Of a stretch of DNA of 48,247 nt, positions 8,462 through 17,515 are shown piece after piece (position 1 is the stretch's first letter; every line of letters begins with the position of its first letter). A program made the translations under genes and the position numbers. This DNA comes from Zoogloeaceae bacterium (lineage in GTDB: Bacteria > Pseudomonadota > Gammaproteobacteria > Burkholderiales > Rhodocyclaceae), in the NCBI GenBank assembly GCA_031288305.1, contig JAITRP010000058.1, forward strand, positions 1 through 48,247, read 5' to 3'. A model generated the notes under the pieces. It saw nothing but the letters and a program-made list of their open reading frames with translations, ran no database searches and was not told the origin of the DNA.

Positions 8462-8529
8462 CCGACGATTTTCGGAATTCGCAAACAATTGCCGCCTGTT
8501 GGGTTCCGGCGCGTCTGCGAAATCTTATG

Positions 8530-9477
8530 TCATCCGACATTCTTGTTCTGTTCGCGCCAGCAAGCCAGCCCTTGCGCGTCGAGTTCCATATCCACCTCCA
8601 GCACAGGCTCAAGCCATTCGCGGCGCTCTGGGGGCGCTTCGTCGAGCAGGTACTGCTTGATGCTGGCGTGGATGGCGTCCTTTCTCGCCTTGCCTTCTCC
8701 CGGCGCGGCTTGGGCCAGGGCGGTGAAGGCGTCGATCCGGCGCAGCAGATCCGCGCCCAGGCGCGCCACATCGTCCACCCGGCTGAAATGCGTGAGATAC
8801 ATCGCTTCAGGCTCAAGCGCGAGCAGACGATGGATCGACGCCTTCATCGCCTCGGGGTCGAACTGGGTCGGCGTGGTGGCGGGGATGAGAAAGGGGTCGC
8901 CGCTCACGCCCATCTCGCGGTAGGCGATGCCGAAGGCGTCGCCGGTAAAACAAGCGCGGGCGCGTTCGTCCCACAGGCAGAGATGGTGCTTGGCGTGCCC
9001 AGGCGTATAGAGGCATCGCAGGGGACGGCCCGCGAGCGCGAAGACTTGTTCGTCGGCGGCTTCGATCACTTTTTCCGGCGGCACGGGGACTGGATCGCCG
9101 TAAAGGCGGCGGGCGTTTTCAAGGCCATAGACTTCCGCCGTGCCCGCGAAAAGCCTGGCCGGGTCGATCATGTGACGCGCGCCGCGCGGATGCGCCACCA
9201 GTTTCGCGTTCGGCAGCCGCGCCATGTACGCGCCCGCGCCGCCCGCGTGATCGAGGTGAACATGGGTGAGAAACACGTAATCCACCGCTTCCGGCGCAAG
9301 CCCAAGCTGGGCGAGCGCGGCAAGAAAGCGCGGCAACGCGGCATTGTGGGCGGTCTCGACGACCGCGACGCGGCCTTCTTCGACAATCAGGTGTATGGCG
9401 GCCAGTCCCGGACGGATGTAACCGGCGTCGATGGCATGGATATTGGCGGGCCAGGTGAGGAGCGGAAGGGTTTGCAT
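8530..9477 (-). CDS. Metallo-beta-lactamase-fold hydrolase
   Basis: A 315-residue metal-dependent hydrolase. The signature THVHLDH gives the metal ligands His72, His74, Asp76 and His77. A further ligand is His161 in YTPGHAKHH and the bridging acid is Asp180 in FTGDAFG, which completes a binuclear site. The C-terminal third is helical and less typical. Substrate unknown: glyoxalase II, lactonase and quinolone-type relatives share the fold. A TTG start at 9507 would add ten residues, but that codon overlaps the -10 hexamer of a good promoter, so the ATG at 9477 is preferred even though its Shine-Dalgarno is poor. It lies downstream of the ftsZ terminator as a separate unit. Confidence 0.85.
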   Translation of the reverse strand: MQTLPLLTWPANIHAIDAGYIRPGLAAIHLIVEEGRVAVVETAHNAALPRFLAALAQLGLAPEAVDYVFLTHVHLDHAGGAGAYMARLPNAKLVAHPRGARHMIDPARLFAGTAEVYGLENARRLYGDPVPVPPEKVIEAADEQVFALAGRPLRCLYTPGHAKHHLCLWDERARACFTGDAFGIAYREMGVSGDPFLIPATTPTQFDPEAMKASIHRLLALEPEAMYLTHFSRVDDVARLGADLLRRIDAFTALAQAAPGEGKARKDAIHASIKQYLLDEAPPERREWLEPVLEVDMELDAQGLACWREQNKNVG

Positions 9478-9506
9478 GGGAATCGGGGGAAAACGGAAAG
9501 GCGTCA

Positions 9507-9535
9507 AGTGTAGAGCGCCCGGCGCGGACAGGCAA
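9507..9535 (-). promoter_or_regulatory. Sigma-70 promoter of the metallo-hydrolase gene
   Basis: Minus strand TTGCCT (9530-9535), 17-base spacer, TACACT (9507-9512). Transcription would begin at about 9500, after the alternative TTG codon and before the ATG at 9477. Confidence 0.5.
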
Positions 9536-9634
9536 ACGGTAGCGCCTGTTGTCCCTTGCCCTCTCGAAGAATGGGCGCACGCAGCGCACTACAGTACCGT
9601 ACAGACGGGTAGCGGGTTTTCGTTGTTTTTTCAC

Positions 9635-9666
9635 CAAAAAAGGGCAAGCTCCGCTTGCCCTTTTTT
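9635..9666 (-). terminator. Rho-independent terminator after ftsZ
   Basis: GGGCAAGC (9642-9649) and GCTTGCCC (9653-9660) form a perfect 8-bp stem with a three-base loop, flanked by A6 on one side and T6 on the other. It can therefore act in both directions. It closes the dcw operon about 50 nt after the ftsZ stop. Confidence 0.85.
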
Positions 9667-9678
9667 ACTATATGTCCT

Positions 9679-9706
9679 GGCAAAAAGCGGGTTTTTACTT
9701 TTTGCC
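9679..9706. repeat. Palindromic intergenic element, copy 2
   Basis: Arms GGCAAAAAG (9679-9687) and CTTTTTGCC (9698-9706) with a ten-base loop. The reverse complement aligns with 7391-7423 including the flanking GTAC. It lies in the ftsZ 3' untranslated region, between the stop codon and the terminator. Confidence 0.6.
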
Positions 9707-9717
9707 GTACATCGGAA

Positions 9718-10875
9718 TCAATCCGCCTGTTTGCGCAGGAAAGACGGAATGTCGTGCGTGGCGATGCCGCTGTTTTCCAGCGCGGCGATGGTGGCGCGCC
9801 GCCCTCCCCGGCGGACGGCGGCGGGGATTTCCGGATCGTAGAGCGGCTCGCCGAACGGATCATGCGTGCCGGTGCGGATGACTGTAAACGAACGCTCGGG
9901 TTCCTGGGCTTGCGTCGGCCCCAGGCCGGTCGCCACCACGGTAACGCGCAACTGGTCATCCATGTTCTCGTCGTAGACCGCGCCAAAGATGATGTGCGCG
10001 TCCTCGGCGGCGAAGTTTTCGATGGTCGCCATGACCTCGGTAACTTCACGCATCCGCAGGGAAGCGCGCGTAGCGGTGATATTGACCAGTACACCGCGCG
10101 CGCCCGCGAGATTGACGCTTTCCAGAAGCGGAGAGGCCACCGCCTGTTCCGCGGCGATACGCGCGCGATCCTGGCCGCTGGCGGTGGCGGAACCCATCAT
10201 CGCCCGCCCGGTTTCGCCCATCACGGTGCACACGTCCTCGAAGTCGACATTGACCATGCCGTGATTGGTGACGATCTCGGAAATGCCGCCGACAGCGTTT
10301 TTCAGCACGTCATCCGCCGCCTTGAAGCATTCGTCCACGCCCGCGTCCTCGCCCATGACTTCCTGGAGTTTGTCGTTCAGGATGACAATCAGCGAGTCAA
10401 CATGCCGCGAAAACTCGACGATGCCCGCCTCGGCGTTTTTCATGCGCTTGCCGCCCTCGAAACGGAAGGGCTTGGAAACAACGCCAACGGTGAGCACACT
10501 CATTTCCCGCGCCACTTCGGCCACGATGGGCGCGGCGCCCGTGCCTGTGCCGCCGCCCATGCCAGCGGTGATGAAGACCATGCGCGCGCCTTCGAGGCGC
10601 GCGCGAATGTCTTCGCGGTGGCTCTCCGCCGCCGCCCGCCCCGCTTCCGGCTTGCCGCCCGCGCCCAGGGTGCCGAGCGCCAGCTTGCTGGCGGCCCGGC
10701 AGTTTCGCAACGCCTGCGCGTCCGTATTGGCAGCAATGAATTCCACCCCCTGCACGCCTTCGCGGATCATGTGATCGACGGCGTTGCCGCCCGCGCCGCC
10801 TACGCCAATCACCTTGATGATGGTATCCACCTGGGCGTTGGTTTCCGCTTCCTGTTTATCAATGATTTCAAACAT
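9718..10875 (-). CDS. ftsZ: Cell division protein FtsZ
   Basis: Tubulin-like GTPase that polymerises into the Z ring at midcell. The 385-residue protein shows the nucleotide-binding VGGAGGN (25-31), the tubulin signature GGGTGTG (107-113) and the synergy-loop residues in NVDFEDV, which complete the active site of the next subunit. The linker after the globular core (about residue 320) is short, and the protein ends in the conserved C-terminal peptide DIPSFLRKQAD that binds FtsA and ZipA. The start has GGAGG seven bases upstream. Last gene of the dcw operon, 39 nt after ftsA. lpxC, which often follows ftsZ, is absent here. Confidence 0.97.
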   Translation of the reverse strand: MFEIIDKQEAETNAQVDTIIKVIGVGGAGGNAVDHMIREGVQGVEFIAANTDAQALRNCRAASKLALGTLGAGGKPEAGRAAAESHREDIRARLEGARMVFITAGMGGGTGTGAAPIVAEVAREMSVLTVGVVSKPFRFEGGKRMKNAEAGIVEFSRHVDSLIVILNDKLQEVMGEDAGVDECFKAADDVLKNAVGGISEIVTNHGMVNVDFEDVCTVMGETGRAMMGSATASGQDRARIAAEQAVASPLLESVNLAGARGVLVNITATRASLRMREVTEVMATIENFAAEDAHIIFGAVYDENMDDQLRVTVVATGLGPTQAQEPERSFTVIRTGTHDPFGEPLYDPEIPAAVRRGGRRATIAALENSGIATHDIPSFLRKQAD

Positions 10876-10914
10876 CGCTGCCTCCGTTGTGCAAAAAATT
10901 AAAAAATGAAAGGG

Positions 10915-12144
10915 TCAAAAATTCTTTCCGAACCAGGCGGTCAAATCGTTCCAGCTATCCCGCAAGGTGCGTTTCTTCTCGATTTTCAGGCCGCGGCGGC
11001 ATTCTTCCTGCGCCACCATCAACAAGCCGTAGGCGGTGGAAAAACGCGCGTTGCGCACCACGTCCGAAAGCCCGCCCGAATACTTGGGCGCGGCCTGGCG
11101 CACCGACATATGGAAAATTTCCTCGCCCAATTCGACCATGCCCGGCATGAGCGAGGCGCCGCCCGTGATGACGATGCCGGAGGAGAGCACCTCTCCATAA
11201 CCGGCGCGGACGATTTCCTTCAAGACCTTTTCGTAGATTTCCTCTACCCTGGCCTGGATCACGTTCGCCAGCGTATGCCGTGAGACCTTGCGCGGCGGAC
11301 GTTCATCCACGCCGGGCACATCCAGGAAATCCTCCGGATCGGTAAGCTGCGCCAGGGCGCAACCGTAACGGCATTTGAGGTCTTCGGCGTCGCGCCGCGG
11401 CGTGTGCAGCATCATGGCAATATCGGTCGTCACCAGATCGCCCGCGTCTGGAATGACCGCCGTATGACGGATCGCGCCGCGCGTCCAGATGGCGATGTCC
11501 GTGGTGCCGCCGCCAATATCCACCATGCACACCCCCAGATCCTTTTCGTCCTGCGAGAGCACCGCGTAACTGGAAGCCAGCGGTTGCAGCACGATGTTGC
11601 TCACTTCCAGCCCGCAACGGCGCACACACTTGATGATGTTCTGGGCGGCGGAAATCGCGCCGGTGACGATATGCACCTTGACCTCCAGACGCATCCCGCT
11701 CATGCCGATGGGTTCGCGGATGCCGCCCTGTCCGTCGATGACGAATTCCTGGGGCAGGACATGCAGGACTTCCTGATCGGTAGGCATGGGACGCGCGCGC
11801 GCGGTTTCCAGCGCCCGCGCCACATCGGGCGGACTGACTTCCTTGTCGGTAATCGCCACCATGCCGTCCGAATTGAAACTCCGTATATGGCTGCCCGCGA
11901 TGCCGGTATAGACCATTTCCACCTTGCAATCCGCCATCAACTCCGCTTCGGCGATGGCCCCGGAAATGGCGTCCACGGTCTCCTCGATATTCACCACCAC
12001 GCCATTCTTCAGGCCGCGCGAATCGTGCATTCCCCTGCCGATGACGTTCAGTTCGCCTTCCACCGTCAATTCCGCCACCAGGGCCACGATCATGGAAGTG
12101 CCGATGTCCAGCGCAACGATCAGGTCCTTGTTTTCCTTACTCAT
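10915..12144 (-). CDS. ftsA: Cell division protein FtsA
   Basis: Actin-like ATPase that tethers FtsZ to the inner membrane. The 409-residue form begins MSKENKDLIVALDIGTS, where DIGTS is the phosphate-1 loop. VDIGGGTTDIA is the phosphate-2 loop, and GIVITGGASLMPG is the adenosine motif. The last residues (RDSWNDLTAWFGKNF) form the expected amphipathic membrane-targeting helix. An upstream in-frame start exists, but the ATG at 12144 is favoured: it overlaps the end of ftsQ by 8 nt, implying translational coupling, and gives the family's usual N-terminus. Confidence 0.96.
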   Translation of the reverse strand: MSKENKDLIVALDIGTSMIVALVAELTVEGELNVIGRGMHDSRGLKNGVVVNIEETVDAISGAIAEAELMADCKVEMVYTGIAGSHIRSFNSDGMVAITDKEVSPPDVARALETARARPMPTDQEVLHVLPQEFVIDGQGGIREPIGMSGMRLEVKVHIVTGAISAAQNIIKCVRRCGLEVSNIVLQPLASSYAVLSQDEKDLGVCMVDIGGGTTDIAIWTRGAIRHTAVIPDAGDLVTTDIAMMLHTPRRDAEDLKCRYGCALAQLTDPEDFLDVPGVDERPPRKVSRHTLANVIQARVEEIYEKVLKEIVRAGYGEVLSSGIVITGGASLMPGMVELGEEIFHMSVRQAAPKYSGGLSDVVRNARFSTAYGLLMVAQEECRRGLKIEKKRTLRDSWNDLTAWFGKNF

Positions 12145-12904
12145 CTTCCCAGACTCCGTTTGCCGCCCGCGCGCCTGCCGGATAGATGGAGAACCCATTG
12201 GGATAACGCAGATCCACGATGCGCGCGGGCGGCGTCCGCCCCGCCACCACGGATGGATACAGGTCGATGAAGCGTTGCAGCCGCCAGATGAGTGGAGAAC
12301 GCTCCCGTTCCCGTCCCAGCTTCAGTTGCATCTTGTTGGCAAGCTCCATTTCCAGCGCCTGCCGCGCCGAGAGCGTCAATGCCGCCGGCGCGAGGGAAAC
12401 GCGCGCCAAGAGCCGCGCGCTCTCGCCATAACGCCGCAGCAAAAAGGCGGCGCTGCCCGGCGGCCCGGAGAGACGCGGCAGGGAGAATTTGCCGCCTTCC
12501 GGCAAATCGGGCGGATTGGCGGCAAAAACTTCCCCATGAACATTGACCCACTCGTTGCCCGAATTGCCCCAATGGGCGCTGGCTTCCTGTTCTTCCAGCA
12601 TGACTTCCAGCCGATCCGGCCAGACCCGGCGCACGCGGGCGCGCCGCACCCAGGGCAGACGCTCCAGCGCCTCGCGCACGTTTTCCGCCGAAAAGCCGAA
12701 AAAGTTGCCGCGCAAACGCCCGGCGAGCGCATCCTCCAGTTCCCGCGCCGTCACGAAGCGCAAGGGCGCGGCAAGCTCCACCACGCGCACCGGCGCAAAC
12801 GGCATGCGCAGGAGCACAATCACCGGCAAGGCCAGCAACATTGCCCATCCAGCGGCAAACAGCATATCCGCCAGCAAGTTGAGTAACCTGGGTTGGTGCC
12901 ACAT
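12137..12904 (-). CDS. ftsQ: Cell division protein FtsQ
   Basis: Bitopic inner-membrane protein that links FtsB/FtsL and other divisome parts. The 255-residue product has a short cytoplasmic N-terminus, one membrane helix (about residues 12-33), then a periplasmic POTRA-type region starting around VRVVELAAPLRFVTARELEDAL. It continues through the WVRRARVRRVWPDRLEVMLEEQEA strands typical of FtsQ. Sequence conservation is low, as usual for this family, but position between ddlB and ftsA confirms the call. The 36 nt before it contain the ddlB stop and a weak GAGAAAG ribosome site. Confidence 0.92.
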   Translation of the reverse strand: MWHQPRLLNLLADMLFAAGWAMLLALPVIVLLRMPFAPVRVVELAAPLRFVTARELEDALAGRLRGNFFGFSAENVREALERLPWVRRARVRRVWPDRLEVMLEEQEASAHWGNSGNEWVNVHGEVFAANPPDLPEGGKFSLPRLSGPPGSAAFLLRRYGESARLLARVSLAPAALTLSARQALEMELANKMQLKLGRERERSPLIWRLQRFIDLYPSVVAGRTPPARIVDLRYPNGFSIYPAGARAANGVWEDE

Positions 12905-12940
12905 TCATTCTTTCTCGAAAATCCTTAAAATTCCGTTTAA

Positions 12941-13852
12941 TCAAACAGTTCCACTGCTTTCCTGATAAAGCACTTTTAATACCAGCTCTTCATAGCTGAT
13001 TCCAGCGGCTTTTGCCGCCATGGGCGCCAGCGAATGCGAGGTCATGCCGGGCGAGGTGTTGATCTCCAGAAAATAGTGCGCGCCCGCCGCGTCCAGAAGC
13101 ACGTCGATACGGCTCCAGCCCTTGCCGCCCAGAACGCGAAAAGCCTTTTTCGCCTCTTCCTGAATCTCCTTCTCCTTTTCCGGCGCAAGGCCGCAGGGAC
13201 AGAGATAGCGGGTATCGTCGCGCAGGTACTTGGCGTCGTAATCGTAAAACGCCGCATTCGGCTCGATTTTCACCATCGGCAAGGCGGCATCCCCCAGGAG
13301 CGCCACCGTGTATTCGCCGCCCATGACGCCCGCCTCGGCCATCACCAGCGCGTCGTGTTGTTTGGCCGCGGCATAGGCCGCCGGCAATTCGCCCGTTTTT
13401 TTCACCAATGAGACGCCCACCGACGAACCCTCGCGCACCGGCTTGACGAACAGCGGCAGGCCCAGGCGCGCTTCCGCGGCGGCAAAATCCGTGGCGTCGT
13501 CCAGCAAGACGTAGTCGGGCACGGGCAGACCCGCCGCCCGCCAGATGAGTTTGCTGCGCAACTTGTCCATGCCCACGGCGCAGGCCATGACGCCAGGGCC
13601 GGTATAGGGAATTCCCATGAGTTCGAGCATCCCCTGTATCGTGCCGTCTTCGCCGTGCCGTCCGTGCAGGGCGATGAACACGCGGTCGTACTGCCGCAGG
13701 TTTTCCAGCGGTTCCTCCGCCGGATCGAAGGGATGCGCGTCCACCCCCTGACGCCGCAAGGCCGCCAATACGCCCGCGCCGCTTTGCAGGGAAATTTCGC
13801 GCTCGGCGGAAGTTCCGCCCAGCAATACCGCCACCTTGCCAAAATTTTTCAT
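12941..13852 (-). CDS. ddlB: D-alanine--D-alanine ligase
   Basis: ATP-grasp enzyme joining two D-alanines for the peptidoglycan pentapeptide. The 303-residue protein starts [19 protein letters not shown] and shows [12 protein letters not shown], the ATP-grasp [14 protein letters not shown] and the metal-binding [14 protein letters not shown]. Length matches DdlB of about 306. The ATG at 13852 overlaps the murC stop in the sequence ATGA, so coupled translation is likely; the longer upstream frame is a shadow of murC. murB, which in many gammaproteobacteria lies between murC and ddlB, is not here. Confidence 0.96.
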   Translation of the reverse strand: MKNFGKVAVLLGGTSAEREISLQSGAGVLAALRRQGVDAHPFDPAEEPLENLRQYDRVFIALHGRHGEDGTIQGMLELMGIPYTGPGVMACAVGMDKLRSKLIWRAAGLPVPDYVLLDDATDFAAAEARLGLPLFVKPVREGSSVGVSLVKKTGELPAAYAAAKQHDALVMAEAGVMGGEYTVALLGDAALPMVKIEPNAAFYDYDAKYLRDDTRYLCPCGLAPEKEKEIQEEAKKAFRVLGGKGWSRIDVLLDAAGAHYFLEINTSPGMTSHSLAPMAAKAAGISYEELVLKVLYQESSGTV

Positions 13853-15276
13853 TGCTTTTCCGCCGCCTTGGAGAATGGGTTCATAAGACAGATTTTCTCC
13901 GCCACGATGTCGATGGATCCCGCGCCCAAGGTCAGCACCACATCGCCATCCCGCGCCGCCTCGGTTATCCGTTCCGGCAAATCGACCAGATGTTCGACAA
14001 ACATCGGCTCCACCTTGCCCGCCACGCGCACGGCGCGGGCAAGACTGCGGCCATCGGCGGCGACGATCGGCGTTTCGCCCGCCGCGTAGACCTCGGTGAG
14101 AAACAGCGCGTCGACGCTGGAGAGCACCGTGACGAAATCCTCGAAGCAATCGCGGGTGCGGGTATAGCGGTGCGGCTGAAAGACCACCATCAGGCGCCGA
14201 CCGGGAAACGCGGCGCGCGCGGCGGCCAATGTCGCCGCCATTTCCGCCGGGTGATGCCCATAGTCATCGACCAGGGTAAAACTGCCGCCGCCCTTTTCCG
14301 CGGTTATGGCGAAATCGCCATAGCGTTGAAAGCGCCGTCCCACGCCCTTGAATTCCGTCAGCGCGCGGACGATGGCCTCATCGCCCACCTGCACTTCAGT
14401 GGCGACGCCAATCGCCGCCAGCGCGTTCAATACATTGTGTACCCCCGGCAGATTGAGGGTGATCGGCAATCTCGAGGTCCTGCCATTTACGCGCACGGCG
14501 TCAAAACGCATCCGGCCGCCTTCGGCGCGGATGTTTTCGGCATAGAGACCGGCGTCTGGCGACAAACCGTAGCGCACCGCCTGACGGGAAACCCGCGGCA
14601 GAATCGCGCGCACGTTTGGATCGTCCTGGCAGAGCACCGCCACGCCGTAAAAAGGCAGGCGATTCAAAAATTCCACGAACGCCTGTTGCAGACGGGAAAA
14701 GTCGTGCCCATAGGTATCCATGTGATCGGCGTCGATATTGGTGACGACGGAAATCACCGGCGACAGATGCAGGAAGGAAGCGTCCGACTCGTCGGCCTCG
14801 GCCACGAGAAAATCGCCCTTGCCCATGCGCGCGTTCGCGCCCGCCGCGTTCAGCCTGCCGCCGATGACAAAGGTCGGATCGAGTCCGCCTTCCGCCAGTA
14901 TGCTGGCGACCAGGCTGGTGGTGGTGGTCTTGCCATGCGTCCCGGCAATGGCGATGCCCTGTTTCAAGCGCATCAGCTCCGCCAGCATCAGGGCGCGAGG
15001 GACGACGGGAATATCCGCGCGGTGCGCGGCTTCCACTTCCGGGTTGTCCGCCTTGACGGCGGTAGAGGTGACCACGGCATGCGCGCCCGTGATGTTTTCC
15101 GCCGCGTGCCCTATGCGGATGCGCATCCCCTTTCCTTCCAGCCGCGCGGTCACGCCGGAAGCCTTGAGATCGGAGCCGGAAACCGTATAGCCCAGATTGA
15201 ACAGCACCTCGGCAATGCCGCTCATGCCGGAACCGCCAATACCGACAAAGTGGATATGTTTGACCTTGTGTTTCAT
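13849..15276 (-). CDS. murC: UDP-N-acetylmuramate--L-alanine ligase
   Basis: Adds L-alanine to UDP-MurNAc, the first step of stem-peptide assembly. The 475-residue protein has the N-terminal dinucleotide-like [15 protein letters not shown], the ATP loop [22 protein letters not shown] and the C-terminal FQPHRYTRT. Of two close in-frame ATGs (15285 and 15276), the second is preferred. It has GAGGA at good spacing and overlaps the murG stop as ATGA, like the other junctions in this operon. Confidence 0.97.
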   Translation of the reverse strand: MKHKVKHIHFVGIGGSGMSGIAEVLFNLGYTVSGSDLKASGVTARLEGKGMRIRIGHAAENITGAHAVVTSTAVKADNPEVEAAHRADIPVVPRALMLAELMRLKQGIAIAGTHGKTTTTSLVASILAEGGLDPTFVIGGRLNAAGANARMGKGDFLVAEADESDASFLHLSPVISVVTNIDADHMDTYGHDFSRLQQAFVEFLNRLPFYGVAVLCQDDPNVRAILPRVSRQAVRYGLSPDAGLYAENIRAEGGRMRFDAVRVNGRTSRLPITLNLPGVHNVLNALAAIGVATEVQVGDEAIVRALTEFKGVGRRFQRYGDFAITAEKGGGSFTLVDDYGHHPAEMAATLAAARAAFPGRRLMVVFQPHRYTRTRDCFEDFVTVLSSVDALFLTEVYAAGETPIVAADGRSLARAVRVAGKVEPMFVEHLVDLPERITEAARDGDVVLTLGAGSIDIVAEKICLMNPFSKAAEKQ

Positions 15277-16340
15277 GCCGCGCATTCCTCGACATGGCGC
15301 GCGACCGCCATCGTCGCGTCGGGACGAGCCAGCGCGCGGGATTCTTTCGCCATTTCCAGCAATTGACCGCGGCTGTAATTGCCCATCAACGCCACGGATT
15401 CCGGCGTCAGGCGATCCTGCGGCAAAAGGATGCCGCCGCCCGCCAGGGTAAGGAAGCGGGCGTTATGCGTCTGATGGTCATCCACCGCCTGCGGGAAAGG
15501 CACCAGAATCGCGGGCACGCCGACAATCGCCAGTTCCGCGATGGTGAGCGCCCCGGCGCGGCAGATCACCAGATCCGCCCAGGCGTAAGCGCCCGCCATA
15601 TCCTCGATGAAGCTGACGCAGTGCGCCTCGACGCCTGCGGCGGCATAGTTGGCGCGCAAGGTTTCCAGATGCTGTTCGCCCGCCTGGTGCACCACTTCCG
15701 GACGCAGGCCCGCGGGCATCAGCGCCAGACCTTGCGGGACGATCGCGTTCAACGCCTGCGCGCCCAGGCTGCCGCCCAGCACCAGCAGTTTGAACGGACC
15801 TTCGCGTCCGGCAAGGCGCAGATCCGGCGGCGGCGTTCGCAAAATATCGGCGCGCACCGGATTCCCTACCCAGACGCCCCGGCGCAAGACATCCGGAAAG
15901 CCGGTCAGCACCCGGTTCGCCAGGAAGGACAGGACGCGGTTCGCCAGTCCGGCGATGGCGTTCTGTTCATGAATGACGCAGGGAATGCCGGATACCCAGG
16001 CCATGAGCGCGCCGGGAAAGCTGATATAGCCGCCCATGCCCAGCACCACATCGGGGCGGACGCGGCGGATTCCCCTTGCCGCCCGCCAGCAGGCGCGCGC
16101 CAGGCTGACGGGCAGCGTCAGCTTGCGCGCCAGTCCCTTGCCGCGCAGGGCGGCAAAGCGCACATGAACCATTTCAAAGCCCTGTGCCGGCGCCAGCCGC
16201 GCTTCCATGCCCTCTGGATTGCCCAGCCAGAACACCCGCCAGCCGGCGTCGCGCAAGGCAACCGCCACCGCCAGCGCCGGGAAGATATGCCCGCCCGTGC
16301 CGCCCGCCATGATCAGGACGGTTTTTTGCGTCGCGCTCAT
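15273..16340 (-). CDS. murG: Lipid II synthase (UDP-GlcNAc transferase) MurG
   Basis: Peripheral inner-membrane GT-B glycosyltransferase that converts lipid I to lipid II. The 355-residue protein starts [26 protein letters not shown] with the glycine-rich G loop. It has [25 protein letters not shown], the nucleotide-sugar region [13 protein letters not shown] and the acceptor/UDP motif [25 protein letters not shown]. The start at 16340 has GGAGG directly upstream and overlaps the ftsW stop as ATGA. Confidence 0.97.
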   Translation of the reverse strand: MSATQKTVLIMAGGTGGHIFPALAVAVALRDAGWRVFWLGNPEGMEARLAPAQGFEMVHVRFAALRGKGLARKLTLPVSLARACWRAARGIRRVRPDVVLGMGGYISFPGALMAWVSGIPCVIHEQNAIAGLANRVLSFLANRVLTGFPDVLRRGVWVGNPVRADILRTPPPDLRLAGREGPFKLLVLGGSLGAQALNAIVPQGLALMPAGLRPEVVHQAGEQHLETLRANYAAAGVEAHCVSFIEDMAGAYAWADLVICRAGALTIAELAIVGVPAILVPFPQAVDDHQTHNARFLTLAGGGILLPQDRLTPESVALMGNYSRGQLLEMAKESRALARPDATMAVARHVEECAA

Positions 16341-17515
16341 GATGTTCCTCCCCGCATGAGTTGGCGATTGCCCCAATCCACGCGCAACAAAATACCAAAG
16401 GCAATGCAGTTGGCGACGATGCCGGAACCGCCAAAACTCATCAGCGGCAAGGTCAATCCCTTGGTGGGCAAGAGGCCGACATTGACGCCCATGTTGATGA
16501 AACTTTGCACGCCAAACCAGATGCCAATGCCCATCGTCACCAGCGCCGGATAGATGCGGTTCAGTTGCACGCACTGGCGTCCCACGGCAAAGACGCGATG
16601 CACCAGGAGCGCAAACAGGCAAACCACCACCAACACGCCGACAAAACCCAGTTCCTCGGCAATGATGGCGAGCAAAAAATCCGTATGCGCCTCCGGCAGA
16701 TAAAAAAGCTTCTGCACGCTCGCGCCCAGCCCCACGCCGAACCATTCTCCCCGCCCGAAGGCAATCTCGGATTGCGTCAGTTGATAGCCTTTGCCAAACG
16801 GGTCGCGCCAAGGGTCGAAGAAGCTGAACATGCGCTCCAGGCGGTAGGGTTCAATGATGATCAGCACGGCGAACGTCACCAAGAGACAAACGAACAACAC
16901 GGCAAAGAGCCGCATCTTCATGCCCGCGAGAAAGAGGACGCTCATGGCGATGGTGACGATGATCACCAGCGCGCCGAAATCCGGTTCCTTCAACAACAGC
17001 CAGCCGACCAGTATCATGACGCTCGCCATCGGCAAGAAGGCGCGTTTGACGTCGTGCATGAGATTCATCTTGCGCACGGCGTAGTCGGCGGCATAGAGCA
17101 CGACGAAGAGCTTCATCAATTCGGACGCCTGCAGGTTCAGCATTCCCAGCGATATCCAGCGCCGCGCGCCATTGACTTCCCGTCCCACGCCGGGGATCAG
17201 CACAATGCTCAGCAACGCCACGCCCAGCAAGAACAGCCAGGGCGCGGCCTTCTGCCAAGTCTTCATCGGCGCCAGGAACGCCGCCGCGCCGCAGATGAGA
17301 CCGATGACCAGAAAACTGCCATGCCGCAAAAGAAAATAACTGGCGTAGCCAAAGGCGCGATGACCCTCGGCATAGGCAATGGAGGCGGAATAGACCATCA
17401 CCAGGCCAAAGCACAGCAACATCAGTCCGCTCCAGAACAACGCCGGATCGATTTCATACGCCGGACGGCGGCTGGCGACCTCGCCCGACGCCAGATGCAG
17501 GGAAACCGGAATCAT
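16337..17515 (-). CDS. ftsW: Septal peptidoglycan polymerase FtsW (SEDS family)
   Basis: Ten-helix SEDS glycosyltransferase that works with FtsI to build septal wall. The 392-residue protein begins MIPVSLHLASGEVAS and shows SIAYAEGHRAFGYASYFLLRH, GARRWISLG, the long periplasmic loop with GKGYQLTQSEIAFGRGEW, and the signature PLMSFGGSGIVANC near the end. The start at 17515 overlaps the murD stop as ATGA and lies inside the coding sequence of the odd MurD tail. The frame upstream is a murD shadow. Confidence 0.96.
   Translation of the reverse strand: MIPVSLHLASGEVASRRPAYEIDPALFWSGLMLLCFGLVMVYSASIAYAEGHRAFGYASYFLLRHGSFLVIGLICGAAAFLAPMKTWQKAAPWLFLLGVALLSIVLIPGVGREVNGARRWISLGMLNLQASELMKLFVVLYAADYAVRKMNLMHDVKRAFLPMASVMILVGWLLLKEPDFGALVIIVTIAMSVLFLAGMKMRLFAVLFVCLLVTFAVLIIIEPYRLERMFSFFDPWRDPFGKGYQLTQSEIAFGRGEWFGVGLGASVQKLFYLPEAHTDFLLAIIAEELGFVGVLVVVCLFALLVHRVFAVGRQCVQLNRIYPALVTMGIGIWFGVQSFINMGVNVGLLPTKGLTLPLMSFGGSGIVANCIAFGILLRVDWGNRQLMRGGTS

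Noticed and set aside
9478-9507. TTG start extending the metallo-hydrolase by ten residues
   Set aside because: The codon overlaps the -10 hexamer of a good promoter and has no ribosome site.
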